Made by a program: the position numbers and the translations under genes | Shown: positions 12,122-23,340 of the stretch, in pieces | Position numbering within the stretch: position 1 is the first letter of the stretch | Layout: the number at the start of each line of letters is the position of its first letter | Notes under the pieces: model-generated | Databases searched by the model: none | The model's input: the letters and a program-made list of their open reading frames with translations, nothing else | Told to the model about the DNA's origin: nothing | DNA from: Camellia lanceoleosa | Lineage: Eukaryota; Streptophyta; Magnoliopsida; Ericales; Theaceae | Length of the DNA stretch: 64,000 nucleotides | Direction of reading: 5' to 3' | Assembly: GCA_025200525.1 (NCBI GenBank) | Contig: CM045767.1 | Span: 9,407,273-9,471,272, forward strand

Positions 12122-12544
12122 TTAAGCTCGATAAAAATGGATTGGCGAAATTATTGTACTTGGCCCCTTGCCCCTCCGTTTGTGGATTGTAATTACGTCA
12201 GAAACAGTCATGATAAAAATCAAATGGCAACTCATAGATCTCAACTCAACGACCCTCCCCACGTAAATTGAACAAAATGATGCAATATGACAATTTAATA
12301 CTACAAAAAAATCAAACGGTAATAGTTTTGAACAAAAATAATGTAGTAAATAGTCCAATTTTGTCACCCGATCGTTAACGTACCCCACCTCACCGTAAAT
12401 AGACTTGCACAAAACGATGTAATACGTAGTTAAACTCGTTTGTAATGTGATTTCCATTGCCTCGGAATGTTTGGCATCATAAACCAACACCACAGCAAAA
12501 TGTATTAAGTGGGACCTATGTGGTAACACAACCCGGGTTGACAA
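12122..12544 (-). CDS. Hypothetical open reading frame, 140 codons, family unknown
   Basis: This is the longest open stretch in the 8.9-13.5 kb anomaly: an ATG-started 140-residue protein without internal stops. It is rich in hydrophobic and aromatic residues and contains a segment beginning MEITLQTSLTTYYIVLC, but I recognise no domain, signal peptide or catalytic motif. The A+C-rich plus strand makes long minus-strand frames more likely by chance. It could be an exon of a degraded transposon gene or a chance frame, and a function should not be assigned. Confidence 0.25.
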   Translation of the reverse strand: MSTRVVLPHRSHLIHFAVVLVYDAKHSEAMEITLQTSLTTYYIVLCKSIYGEVGYVNDRVTKLDYLLHYFCSKLLPFDFFVVLNCHIASFCSIYVGRVVELRSMSCHLIFIMTVSDVITIHKRRGKGPSTIISPIHFYRA

Positions 12545-12742
12545 AAAACATTACACGTAGTACCTATGCTACTTCCTTTTTGTGTTCTCATACCCAATGT
12601 AACCAATGCCATATTGATCTGGTAAATATGTAGATAATTTCGTAAAATATTGCAAATCCGATAACAAAATGTGATTTATGTAGCAAAGTCTATTCAACAA
12701 ACGTGGCAAAACATAATAAAAATTCAAAATTGGCATAATTTT

Positions 12743-13033
12743 TTACCAAACTGAATACGCACGATAACGTTGCTTGTGAAATAATGTGAACGTGAATGTC
12801 ATAGTAAAATAGGTGATGTTCAATAGCGGAAGCTGTAATCGTGCCAAAGTGCAACTGTTAATAACGTTAATACTGCATTGGTCTGATCGTAAGAACACAA
12901 CAGCAACACTACAAACTCTATACCTGTAATTAAAAAAAGACATACTTGATATGACGCTACCATAATTAACACCACATTGTCTGAAAATGACACAACATAT
13001 TCCCAAAATGACCAGAAAATAACATCGTATCAT
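12743..13033 (-). CDS. Hypothetical open reading frame, 96 codons, family unknown
   Basis: An ATG-started minus-strand frame lies just upstream (in minus orientation) of the 140-codon one. It begins with a hydrophobic stretch (MIRCYFLVILGICCVIF) that could form a membrane segment but is also typical of T/G-rich translation. It is not recognised and may be one exon of the same relic as 12122-12544. Confidence 0.18.
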   Translation of the reverse strand: MIRCYFLVILGICCVIFRQCGVNYGSVISSMSFFNYRYRVCSVAVVFLRSDQCSINVINSCTLARLQLPLLNITYFTMTFTFTLFHKQRYRAYSVW

Positions 13034-13507
13034 CGCATCGTAACATTAACACCTGAACATACCATACTCACTAGCACACCTCAACAACAATGAAAGCATT
13101 TAATCAAACATAACACGCCACCAATAGATAACATGTAAAACTCACCTTGAACAATGCCGCACAACACGTCAACAATACAAACCCAGTAGTAGCAACAGAA
13201 AATAATGAAACACCCACAATTCCTTCAACAAAACAAAACGATTTCCATATCAACAAAATACCACATCAACTAGGTAACATCACACATCCCACAAATCACT
13301 CAACAAAATAATCCAAAAAATAGAAACATACTTACATACCTTACCCATACCCACCCCAACATTAAAAAAATAAAATGAAATAAAAAAAATAAAAACAAAA
13401 TCACAAACCAAGGGAAAATCAGTAAACTACCAAACCCCCAAATCAAATAAATACACCATTCCAAAAATAAAAAGAACCAAATGATTTAAAATAAAACTTT
13501 TAGGACT

Positions 13508-14782
13508 TGTAACAACCCGAAAATTTAAGTTGTCCCTTAAATTTTATAGTAATATTATTTAATTATAACTAAGAAAAACTTTAAATATTTAATTTAAATA
13601 TTCGTAAAAATAAAATATGAAATAAAGTGTAATGGATTATATGTAAAAAGAAAAAGAAAAAAAGAGCAAGAGATAAGCATGAATTAATGACGATAATGGA
13701 AATGCGACACGTAAGCAACGGTGGCTTGGTGCCCACGGTCCTGCTTTCTATATAAAGGAGGAGGGAGTTGCTCAGAGGAAAACAAAAGAAAGGGAAAGAA
13801 AGGAAAACTTAAGGAAAGAAAGCGGAAGAAAAAACTAGAAGTGAAAAAGGTCTTTGGTAGTAGAAAGAAAGAGTGAGATATTAATTTTAAGGTGAGTTAT
13901 ATTATGCCTTGAGTCATCATAATATATTTTACATATGTTTTGATTTACTATATTTATTTTATACAAGTTATGTTTTATAAATTATATTAATATTTCAATT
14001 ACGTGGATTAATTTCTGAACTATATTTGTTAAAATGAAACCCATGGATATGTTTGTTTATATTTTAAAGAATATTTGACAATGGCCTTATAAACAATTAT
14101 GTTTTGTAAGTATCACCACAAGATTCCCGCCTTGGGAGACTTAAATAACCATTGGTCTCTGCTTGGTCACTTTGTGACCCTCTGTCTCATGGATCCATTA
14201 ACCCTTGAATTCTCGTGTAGAGCAAAATGTTATACGGAAGTGTTACACTATTAGGAGTCAACTCTAGAGTTCGTACAAGCCACCTCTTGAGTCTATGCAT
14301 CTGTTTTGTTCTGTTCGGTACCGTGATTATACTTATTTATTTACATAATCTCAGTTTTATTACTTAAATGATTATTTGTTCAAACTAAGTTATCTTAAAT
14401 ATTTTAGCTACATAACTATCTATGGTTATTTTGTGTCCCTTATACTCTTGGCATAATATTTCTCACTCTACCATGTGCTTATAACTGTTTATCAATTTTT
14501 AGGAAACAATGCAATTCATAAATAGTTTTTGGAAAGTCTTAGATACGAAACTGCGGAATAGATACACACAACACTTTTATGATATTTTTATATGTAAATA
14601 TCGACTTTTTTGGTCAATAAATTTTGTAATAAAAATAGAAACTCCGATGATTACTTCGGCACCCTCACTTAAATATTATTTCCGCTCGCGGTTATTAATT
14701 TGTTCAAGAATTGGTCGGAGGTAACTTCAATTACTGGTCATCACGATACTTAACCTTTGAGTATGGAGAGTAAGTCATGACA
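13508..14782 (+). mobile_element. Solo LTR of a Gypsy-type element (1275 bp)
   Basis: The sequence starts TGTAACAACCC and ends GTCATGACA, giving TG...CA termini. A perfect 5-bp duplication GGACT flanks it (13503-13507 and 14783-14787). It has no coding region and no second copy next to it, so it is what remains after LTR-LTR recombination. A related copy lies on the minus strand at 40424-42044; both share the block around CTCTTGGCATAATATTTCTC (about 14447 here). U3 is short, about 240 bp before the TATA box, leaving a long transcribed leader. Confidence 0.93.
13749..13756 (+). promoter_or_regulatory. TATA box of the solo LTR
   Basis: TATATAAAGG lies about 240 bp inside the LTR, followed by a purine-rich GAAAG leader. 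The related LTR at 40424-42044 has TATAAAAGGGG in the equivalent place on its strand. Confidence 0.6.
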
Positions 14783-15028
14783 GGACTAAATGGGATTTTA
14801 GAGTAATTTCTCTTTAAATTTTCTCTAAAATTTTAATTTGTTGTTGTGAATGAAAAAGTTAGATATACAATACCAATATTTTGAAAATTGGATTATTGAG
14901 TCAATGATCACTAGTTTAATTGTGGACCAACTGAAATCAAATTGCAATGTCATAAATAAATTAGAGGCACTTTTTTAGTAGTGTAATTTATATAAATGAT
15001 AAATTATCTAACTTTTTAATTGTGATGT

Positions 15029-15733
15029 ATTTAACTCTAAATTTGAATCTTATTTCAAATAAGGATAATTGAAGATACCATTGCTCAATTTCAAAGGCGA
15101 AGTCGTCAATTTAATAAAATATAAACTAATTTTACAAAAATAAATGTCAAAAAAATATTTTTGAATTTTAAAAAATTACTTTTTACTTACTAAAGATAAA
15201 ATTATGTAAAATTGATAAATCTTTTAGACAATTATTTTTTTTTTACCAAATTAATTTTTATTATGTATTTGGATGATGATCATATAATGGGTGATTGTTA
15301 GGCCTTTAATGTGTAAACGATATATTTAATATATGAAATGTTTTAGTTTTAGATTTTTTGATTTAATGGATTAGTTTAATAATGATATTAAAGTTGTTGT
15401 CATATTTGATTTTTAGAAAAATAAAAACTAATTTAATAAAAATAAAAACAACTACCCATTACGTGTTCATCATCCAAATATATATAAAAAAAAATTAATT
15501 TGGTAAAAATAAATAAATAAATAAATAAATGTCTAAAAGATTTATCAATTTTATATAATTTTATCTTTAGTGGATAGAAATAATTTTTAAAAATTCAAAA
15601 ATATTTTTTTGACATTTATTTTTATCAAATTAATTTATATTTTATCCGATTGACGACTTTACCTTTGAAATTGAGCAATGATACCTTCAATTGTCTTTAT
15701 TTGCAACAAGATTCAAAACTCAGAATCAAATGA
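15029..15733. mobile_element. Foldback MITE-like element (~700 bp)
   Basis: Arms of about 270 bp (15029-15300 and 15446-15733) are imperfect inverted copies. Examples are the block CATTGCTCAATTTCAAAGG in the left arm (about 15080) and its complement in the right arm (about 15662-15680), and TTTGGATGATGA near the inner edges. The loop is about 145 bp and non-coding. No target duplication is clear at the edges. Confidence 0.75.
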
Positions 15734-16792
15734 CACAAGGCTCAAACTATAAGAACCGTTAGTATAATTTAACGTTATATAAATCTACCATTATCATATC
15801 GTATTTTAAAGTAGGTGGTGTATCACATTTTGATTTTCGTTTCTTGTATTGAAATGATCGGTATTTCAGGTTATATTGATTAATTAAGATCTTATTATTC
15901 AGAAGTTAGCTAAGCTAAGCTATTCTAAAGAAAACTCGGGATTGGGAATCTAAAATCATTTGGTCAGGGGGAGATTATTCAATAGTCTGATAATATGGTC
16001 ATGTGGTTCTCCATGGTAGTATGATTGGTAGATAAGATAAAATATTAACTATTTGTGTTGTGTGATTAAAGAATATGAAGGAACATAATGAATGGTGATT
16101 GATGAGAGTATGACATACTCCGGGACTATTATATAATTTTTTCCTAATTAAGATGTACAGGTGGAGAGATTTGCTTTTGCAATTTTTTTTTCTTTTTCGA
16201 GAAATTTTGAAAAAAAAATGGTTAAACTATATATTTTTTTAGAGATTGTTAGTATTTCTAGAATTGTTTCTCATTGTCATATAACACATTAACATACTTT
16301 TTTCAATCTCAAAAATACTTGAAATTTAAAAAAGAAAATAAATTTTTTTACATAATACTCACCTTGTGTGAGTCTTAAATAGTATGAGTTTCACACTCAC
16401 ACTATATAAAATATTTAAAAATTAAATATTCTCTAATTATAATATCTAAAAGTTAGACTCACTTTATTTAGACTCAGTGATATGTCAAAAAAATAATTAA
16501 TTGATAGTTAAATATTTTATAATTATTAACCAATTAATTTTTTAACATATCACTAAATCTAAAAAATAGACTTACATATATATATATATATTATTTTTTA
16601 AATTTCTACCAATGCTCTAAAACATTAAAGACTATATAACAATGGAAGGGTTAGTTTGAAAAATATATATGTGTCAAAATTTGGACCTTTAGATTGCTTC
16701 AATCCAAGGGCTGAAAATGTCTTACTCTTATTTGTTCTATTTAGATATTTAAATGATTGAGATCCATTACAATCAAGATCTAATGATTCAAA
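15734..16792. other. AT-rich spacer
   Basis: No gene recognised. A short (TA)n run lies near 16579-16591. The last 100 bp before 16793 are the plausible upstream region of the exon-like blocks that follow. Confidence 0.45.
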
Positions 16793-17709
16793 ATGTCTCT
16801 CACCTTAGCTCAAGATAATGTGGCTGGAAATCTCTCTCTCACGTGCTCTCTTCTCAAAATCTCTCTGCTTCAATTTTCAAATTCAACACACACCCTCTCT
16901 CTTCTCTCTCCATCAGAGCCCATTCCCTTGCTAGAGACCCAACCCCAATCTTTATCTTCTCACTGCAAAAGGTGAGCAAACCAATCTTGTGTTTCCTCGC
17001 TCCATCATTACATATTTATCATCTTTAATTGACCGTGCCTTTTTGAGTGTCTGTGCCTATGCTCTTCTAGATGTCAAATTCATACATCTTTTGAGTATTT
17101 GAGGAGTGATTCGTGAAGTGAAGGGAAAATTAAGCTAAATTTTCATTTTTCACTTCACTTAGCATGTGTTTCTATGGTTTCTGGGCAACCAAAGGATGTG
17201 ATTATGTATATTTATATATTCATTAGGCAATTCAGGAAGGAATGTATTGGGATTTTATGGTTTCACTTTGTGTAACTACAAAGAAACAATCATTTCATGA
17301 GTATCCATTATTAATCTACTTAATTACTCTTCTTTTATGTATTTTTTTCTCTAAATTGCTTTTGTATTCCGTCCCTCTTAAAGACCAACCATTCGGAAGA
17401 ACCAAGGGAGAATTATGACAATGTCAAGTTTACAGAGCACACCACTGTTACACATGCTAGAGCAATTAATGGGCCTTGGAAGGAGGATGGCCTGGATCGG
17501 AAACCTTGTTGGACAAAACCGGTTTGGGTAAGTCACTTGAGTCCTAGAGATTCGTGAATTTCAGTAGTTTTTAAAATTAGCTTACCTTTGGCTAATCATT
17601 CTCTCTTTCATGCTTTCTTATTTGTTCTTATGGCTATGTAGAAGCAACACAAACAGATGGTTTCGTCACCTTCTCATTAACCAACGGCCCTGAATATCAT
17701 GTCTCACAG
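16793..17709 (+). pseudogene. Three exon-like blocks of an unidentified plant gene or relic
   Basis: Block 1 (16793-16971) ends at a GTGAGC donor. Block 2 (17384-17527) lies between a TTAAAG acceptor and a GTAAGT donor. Block 3 (17642-17709) lies between TATGTAG and a CAG/GTATCC donor. Reading from the ATG at 16793 gives a Ser/Leu-rich, transit-peptide-like start, and the frame stays open over both junctions for about 124 codons to a TGA at 17691. A different frame of block 2 is also fully open and looks more protein-like (NYDNVKFTEHTTVTHARAIN, KEDGLDRKPCWTKPVW). It matches in style an open frame of block 3 (TDGFVTFSLTNGPEYHVSQ), but it has no ATG in block 1 and needs a 1-nt change at the block 3 junction. 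I favour a gene relic. I do not recognise the family. Confidence 0.4.
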
Positions 17710-18228
17710 GTATCCTAAATTTAATATGCATCAGTTTCCTGTTGCCTTGCCTTGCCTTGCACTCTTTTCTAGGTTTATAGGAATAAAAGGGTGGTTCAAT
17801 CTATTACTGAACATTTTATTGAACAGTTAGTGAGCAATTCGTAAATGGCCAAGCTAATTAGAATTATTAAAAAGAGCTGCAAAATGCTAGGATCTGATTA
17901 CCTAGGGCTCACTAACACAGAGAAAGAGACGAGGCGAAGGCAACTGAGAAATACACGCATAGATGAGTGTTGGTGTAATCAGAGACACAGGTGGGTGAGA
18001 TTGTGTCAAATGTGCATCAAGTGATCAATAGCGACCTACCATGAGAAGGAAATTAGAAATTTTTTCCACATTTAGAAAATAGGAAATTTTTTTTTTTCTT
18101 GAGAGTTTTCTTTTTGTAACTATTACTGTCAACTCTTTCAGCAAACCATGGGTTGGGATGTATTCCACTCAAACTTGCACATTACACAATGAATATGCTA
18201 TTGTTATTGGAAAGCCTGGAGTAGACAA
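17710..18228. other. Spacer or intron after the exon-like blocks
   Basis: Follows the third donor-like site. There is no further exon I can support. A CTTGC-type short repeat (CCTTGCCTTGCCTTGC) lies at about 17743-17760. Confidence 0.4.
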
Positions 18229-19022
18229 ATGGAAATCAATTACAGAAAATTAGAAAACATATTTTTCTAATTTGGTGCCTAAAGTTTATTTATTGGTAGC
18301 AAATGTGTTTTGGATTGTATTTGGTACCTCTTGAAAATCAATTTCTTTTTGTTGCTGATCAAAAAAAAAAAAAGAAGAAGAAGAAGATGAAGAAAGAAAA
18401 GAAAAAAAGGTGAACAATAATATATGGAAATCAATTACGTAAAATCAAAAACATATTTTGCTAATTTGTGCCTAAAGTTTATTTATTGGTAGCAAATGTG
18501 TTTTGGATTGTATTTGGTACCTCTTGAAAATCAATTTCCTTTGTTGTTGATTAAAAAAAAAAGAAGAAGAAGAAGAAGAAGAAGAAAGAAAGAAATAAAA
18601 GAAAAAAGGTGAACAATGATATATGGAAATCAATCACAGAGATTCGGAAAACATATTTCGCTAATTTGGTGCCTAAATTTTATTTATTGTTAGCAAATGT
18701 GTTTTGGATTGTATTTGGTACCTCTTGAAAATCAATTTCTTTTTGTTGTTGATCAAAAAAAAAAAAAAGAAGAAGAAGAAGAAGAAAGAAAAGAAAAAGG
18801 TGAACAATGATATATGGAAATCAATTACGCATAATCGTAAAACATATTTTGCTAATTTGGCGCCTAAAGTTTATTTATTGGTAGCAATCGTGTTTTGGAT
18901 TGTATTTGGTACCTCTTGAAAATCAATTTCTTTTTGTTGTTCATCAAAAAAAAAAAAAAAAAAAAAAAAAAGAAGAAGAAGAAGAAGAAGAAGAAGAGAA
19001 AGAAAAGGTGAACAATGATATA
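18229..19022 (+). repeat. Four-copy tandem repeat (~195 bp) with internal A/GAA tracts
   Basis: Units begin with ATGGAAATCAAT at about 18229, 18424, 18623 and 18814, giving periods of 195, 199 and 191 bp. Each unit contains TTTATTTATTG, GCAAATGTGTTTTGGATTG (GCAATCGTG in the last), GGTACCTCTTGAAAATCAAT, a poly-A run and a (GAA)n run, then GGTGAACAAT. The A and GAA tracts vary most and are longest in the last copy (A run about 18945-18971). Apparent reading frames through the A/GAA tracts are not genes. Confidence 0.93.
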
Positions 19023-19734
19023 ATCTCAACATACATGAAACATGGAATGTCAATCTTCCAGCAATGGATTTAATACAAGGTGTGGTTCAAAAGTTGGGGT
19101 ATCAACGCCAAAGAAATTCTTAGGGCTATGCACCAATGTTGTTACCATTTCTAATTTATTTTGGCCAATTTTACTTGAATCTTGGACTTGCTATGTTATC
19201 CTACTTCCTTTTTCATTGGTTGTGTCAAGGTTGGTTAAGTGGGGTTTTATTACAAGTGGTGTATGTGAACCCCTTCTATTGAGCCCCTTTCTAGACAATT
19301 TTTGTACTATTTTGATTGTGAACGTTTAGTGGTAAATTTTCACTAATAAGTAGGATTCATTGATTAAGTGTTTAAAAAGAATAATGTATTCGAAATCCCT
19401 TCAAGCCTATTCTTCTTTTTGATTATTCCCACCCATGCATGTGTAACAATCAAAACCTTAGTTTAAGATTTAGTTCACTCTAATTTCTATACAGTATGCA
19501 ATAGTGAGCAAGAATACTAACCATGGAGAAGTTTCAGATTGCCATGTAAAACCAAACGAGGTTTTTGTTTTTAGAATCCATGTTCAATAATATGATTCTT
19601 TTGTAGTTTCTCATCCTTTGCTTTAATGAGTTCAAGTGTAATGGGGGCACAAGGTAAGCAATCTTAATATGATAATTGCAACTATTTTTGTTCATGGACT
19701 TGCGAATGTTAATAGTATAACATTTAGCAAAAGA

Positions 19735-20225
19735 ATCTTTACTCTAATGTGTTTCAATAACTTATCTTTTTGGGTCCAAAAGTATATTTTCATCATGATG
19801 GAGGTGTATTCTTTTGTTTCAATAATGTTTCAATAATCTTTACTGTAATATGTTTCTATAATCTTTATTCTAATTTTTGGATATCTTTTGTTTCAATAAT
19901 CTTTACTGTAATATGTTTCAATAATCTTTTGTTTCAAAAATTGTTGTTCGTACCTTCATTCTTTTGTTTCTAAATCTTTACTGTAATATGTTTCAATAAT
20001 CTTTACTCTAATTTTTTGATATCTTTTCCAGCAAGTTTGACAACAGTTTGTCCAATCTAATTGCTTTATTGATGTATACAACTTGTGATTGAAACATACT
20101 ATAATTTTTGATATCTTTTGTTTCAATAATCTTTAATTTCTAGCAGTTTGTTTATTTCTAGCAGGTTTGACAACAGGTTTGTCCAATTTAATTGCTTTAT
20201 TAATGTTTACAATTTGTGATTAGGT
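19735..20225 (+). repeat. Degenerate short repeats (TTTCAATAATCTTTACTG) and a 60-bp duplication
   Basis: The motif TTTCAATAATCTTTACTG or close variants recurs at least four times between about 19815 and 20005. Further on, a block starting AGCAAGTTTGACAACA at about 20031 returns at about 20160 as AGCAGGTTTGACAACA and continues similar for about 60 bp, a direct duplication with a 129-bp offset. Confidence 0.75.
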
Positions 20226-21636
20226 GTAATATTTGATCTGGTGTGTCCAATACATTGTGTCTGAAGCATTGTGTTTGCTTAATAGGCTCATATTAGGCAG
20301 CTTGAGGACTTCCTTAAGACCTTTCATATCGAAACATTGTGATAAGTATTTGATTTGTATTCTTACTTAAGCAATAATTGATCATTGTTATGTTGTGATT
20401 ATTTCTTTGGTTGGTTGTGTTGGAAATTTTTAAGTATGGTTCTTTTTTTAAAAAATTTATTATTTTTTCTTACAATTATCATTATTTGGGTTTATTAAAA
20501 TCAAATTGGGGTAGGTAGGGTAGGGGGAGCAAGAAAAAATGAATGATTTAAGAAATCAACTATAGTATTTTGTTTAGTTAAATCTAAACCACATTTCATT
20601 TTGTCTTATTTGATACATGTTTAGGAATGTAGGATTAGAATTTTTTTTTACCGGATTTGTCATGTTCATCAGTTTAGGCATAGACTACCAGATTTGTTCC
20701 TGTATGTGGGAGAGTTTTTTTTTTTTTTTTCTTACGTGTGGATGATTTGGTGCTCATAGATTTTCATTGTTATTTATTTATTTGTTTTTTACATTTTGTC
20801 TTTAGTTAAATCTAAACCACATTTCATTTTTTTATTTTAGCGAATAGGCTCTTAACAGAATTATAGAATTCATGAGTTAATTTTTTAAATTAATTGATTT
20901 TTAAATTCATGAGTTAATTGGTTTGAATTTTTATTATCATACTGTTCAAGCTTTAATTAATCTCATTAGTAAAAGTCTTTGGAATTTTCTTAGAATTCTC
21001 TAATTGGTTGTTGAGAGTTTCATTGTTCTAGGTTAGTTTAACTGGATATCTTTATGTATTCAGATTCAAATTATTATTTACCAAATTTGATATTTTAAAT
21101 TGAAGTGGGTCATAATTGATAGATTTTATTACGAGAGACAATAAATTTGACAAAAATGGGTTAGACAGAGAAGTATATTGAAAAACCATTGTGAGATACA
21201 GAAAGGTTAGTTTTAATTGTTGAACCATTTGATGAGGCCTTTTTGTAGAGAAAGAAATAGAGCTTTAATTTCTATGTTGTTTAATTTGTATGTTATCCGC
21301 CATGTATAGGACACAAAACAATATAATATTCACTCGCTTTAATTTAATATTCACTCAGCTTGTTATCCTTTCTATTGAGTTGATTTTTGGATTCTATGAT
21401 TTTGTCAAAGATTATTTACTCCACTCAATAACCCAATAAATGCCAATTGGGTAGATCAAGCACTACTAGGAGCACATCCTCCTTATTGTTCCTTTGCTAG
21501 AGGAAATGTAGCATCACCCATAAATGAGACAACTCTTCCTAAAAGTCAAGTTAATGTTTTAAACTTGGTCCCTAAACATAATGGTAGTCACTTTTGTTCT
21601 TGGTGCTGTTTGGTCTAATTTTATATTTCTATTATG

Positions 21637-21890
21637 CTTTCAATATATTAGTCTTCAACATTATGGGTTAGAACAACATTTTCTAACTTTAGCTTTCAAT
21701 ATACTTTAGCTTTCAATATATTTTAGCTTTCAACATTATGGGTTAGAACAATATATTAGTTTTCAACATTATGGATTAGAACAATATATTAGCTATCAAT
21801 ATATACATAGCATTAGAACAATATTTTCTAATTTTATATGTCTCTTATGGTTTCAACGTTATGGTTTCAGAACATAGCATTAGAACAATC
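21637..21890 (+). repeat. Cluster of CTTTCAATATATTAG / ATTATGGGTTAGAACAA repeats
   Basis: Short units containing AGCTTTCAATATA and CAACATTATGGGTTAGAACA recur four to five times with irregular spacing, suggesting slippage-driven expansion in non-coding DNA. Confidence 0.65.
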
Positions 21891-23340
21891 AAGCCTAGCC
21901 TGATAATTAAATTATATTGTCCATGGGTTTAGTGGTAGAACCAATATTTTGGCTCGGTGGCAACATTAAACAAAAACCTAAGTTTATATTGCTAATGGGT
22001 ATAGTGGCAGAAATAATATTTTGGCTTGACAAAGTTTTGCCCAAGCCACGCCTTATTACTCACTCAGTTGTGTAATTATGAATTATAATTAAACAAAAAT
22101 CATATATCTATATTGACGGTTAATTTTACATTTGATCAATTAACTGGTTTAAGGATTCCCAGTGGTAGAGAATATATTAGGGGAATGCATATGTATCAAT
22201 TTGCTTACTAATTGATAGTTGTAAAGAGCATGAATTTGTTTATTCTCTCTCTCAAATTGGCTCCTCTATAAAACATGTATTGGTACCATTTCATCAACAA
22301 AAATAATTTTGCTTACGTATTTAAGGTTATGTTTGAATCATAATAACTTTATATTTCCTTCATCTTTTCTTTTTCCTTTTTAAATTCCTATCAAAATTTA
22401 AAATGATATTCTCGGAGGGAAATACAGTGAGGGTGGTAGTTGTGCAATACGGTTTACGTTTAGATCAATTTAGTTTGCAGCTGACATTCAATTTCTATGG
22501 TCACTAGCATAAGGCACAAAGAAACCTCATCTTCATGTTATTTTTTTCTTCCAAAATGCAGCTTCTCTATTTGATACTCAGTGTATAATTGGAGCAATTA
22601 TTATGTTTTTCTCACATAAATACATTTTTTAGGTCTTGAGTACTATTTTATTTGATAAATTGTTCATATTTTACTCTTTCATGATAATGAAACTGCATTG
22701 AGTTTTTATCTTACGCGCATTATTTTGGATAATATAAACATCTTAAAATTAGATTGAGTATGACTATGAAAAACTTCATCCCAAATTTAAACACCCTAAG
22801 CGTCAATTCAAAGAGCTACTTTTGTTTGAAGTATACTAGTTGGTAATGCATTTTCATGGCATTGGTATGTCATGGGTGAGAGAGAACTTAAGCAAAAAGC
22901 AGAGAAAGGATTTGGTTGTGCAATGAGGTTGTGAGATGACGATAAATGGAGGTATAGGGAGAAAAAAAGTGCAAATAAATGGATAGAACAGTGAGGGAAA
23001 GATATGGATGATACGATAGCGGGAAATGGTTTGCAATTAAATTAATGGATTTGATTTAGTTTAAAAGAGGAGATATAAGTTAAAATGATTACATATATGC
23101 GCTGGCAAAAATATCAAGATGAACTGATAGTTAATATTTATGCTACATTGCTAAATTTTATGTTCGTAAAATTTTTTGTTGGTGGAAATTAATTATATTT
23201 GATAGATCAATTTTTCTAAATGTTCTATTAAGTGTTTAGAGGCTAAAAGTTGAACTTCAAATCATGTTTAAGAGTTAAGATTTAATGTGGTTAGAACTTG
23301 AAATTGAACTTTTTATTTGTGTTTGATGAATTTAGTTTTT

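Larger units (their letters stand above)
11714..13507. other. Unusual region switching to A+C-rich plus strand
   Basis: Up to about 12.1 kb the plus strand stays T+G-rich. Beyond that it is A+C-rich (CAACA, ACAAC and ACACC runs) until 13.48 kb, so the minus strand has the G+T-rich look of 8.9-10.3 kb. Two minus-strand open stretches lie here (12122-12544 and 12743-13033). Splice-like signals occur on the minus strand (AAGGTGAGT near 13145). I could not align the two halves convincingly as an inverted repeat. Confidence 0.4.
19023..23340. other. AT-rich non-coding stretch with local short repeats
   Basis: No gene is supported. Two local repeat clusters stand out and are listed separately (19735-20225 and 21637-21890). 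Poly-T runs occur at about 20641-20650 and 20717-20730. Open frames here are short and look like chance. Confidence 0.45.

Noticed and set aside
18704..19053. Open frames through the poly-A/GAA tracts
   Set aside because: They encode Lys or Phe homopolymers created by the tandem repeat, with no protein-like sequence.
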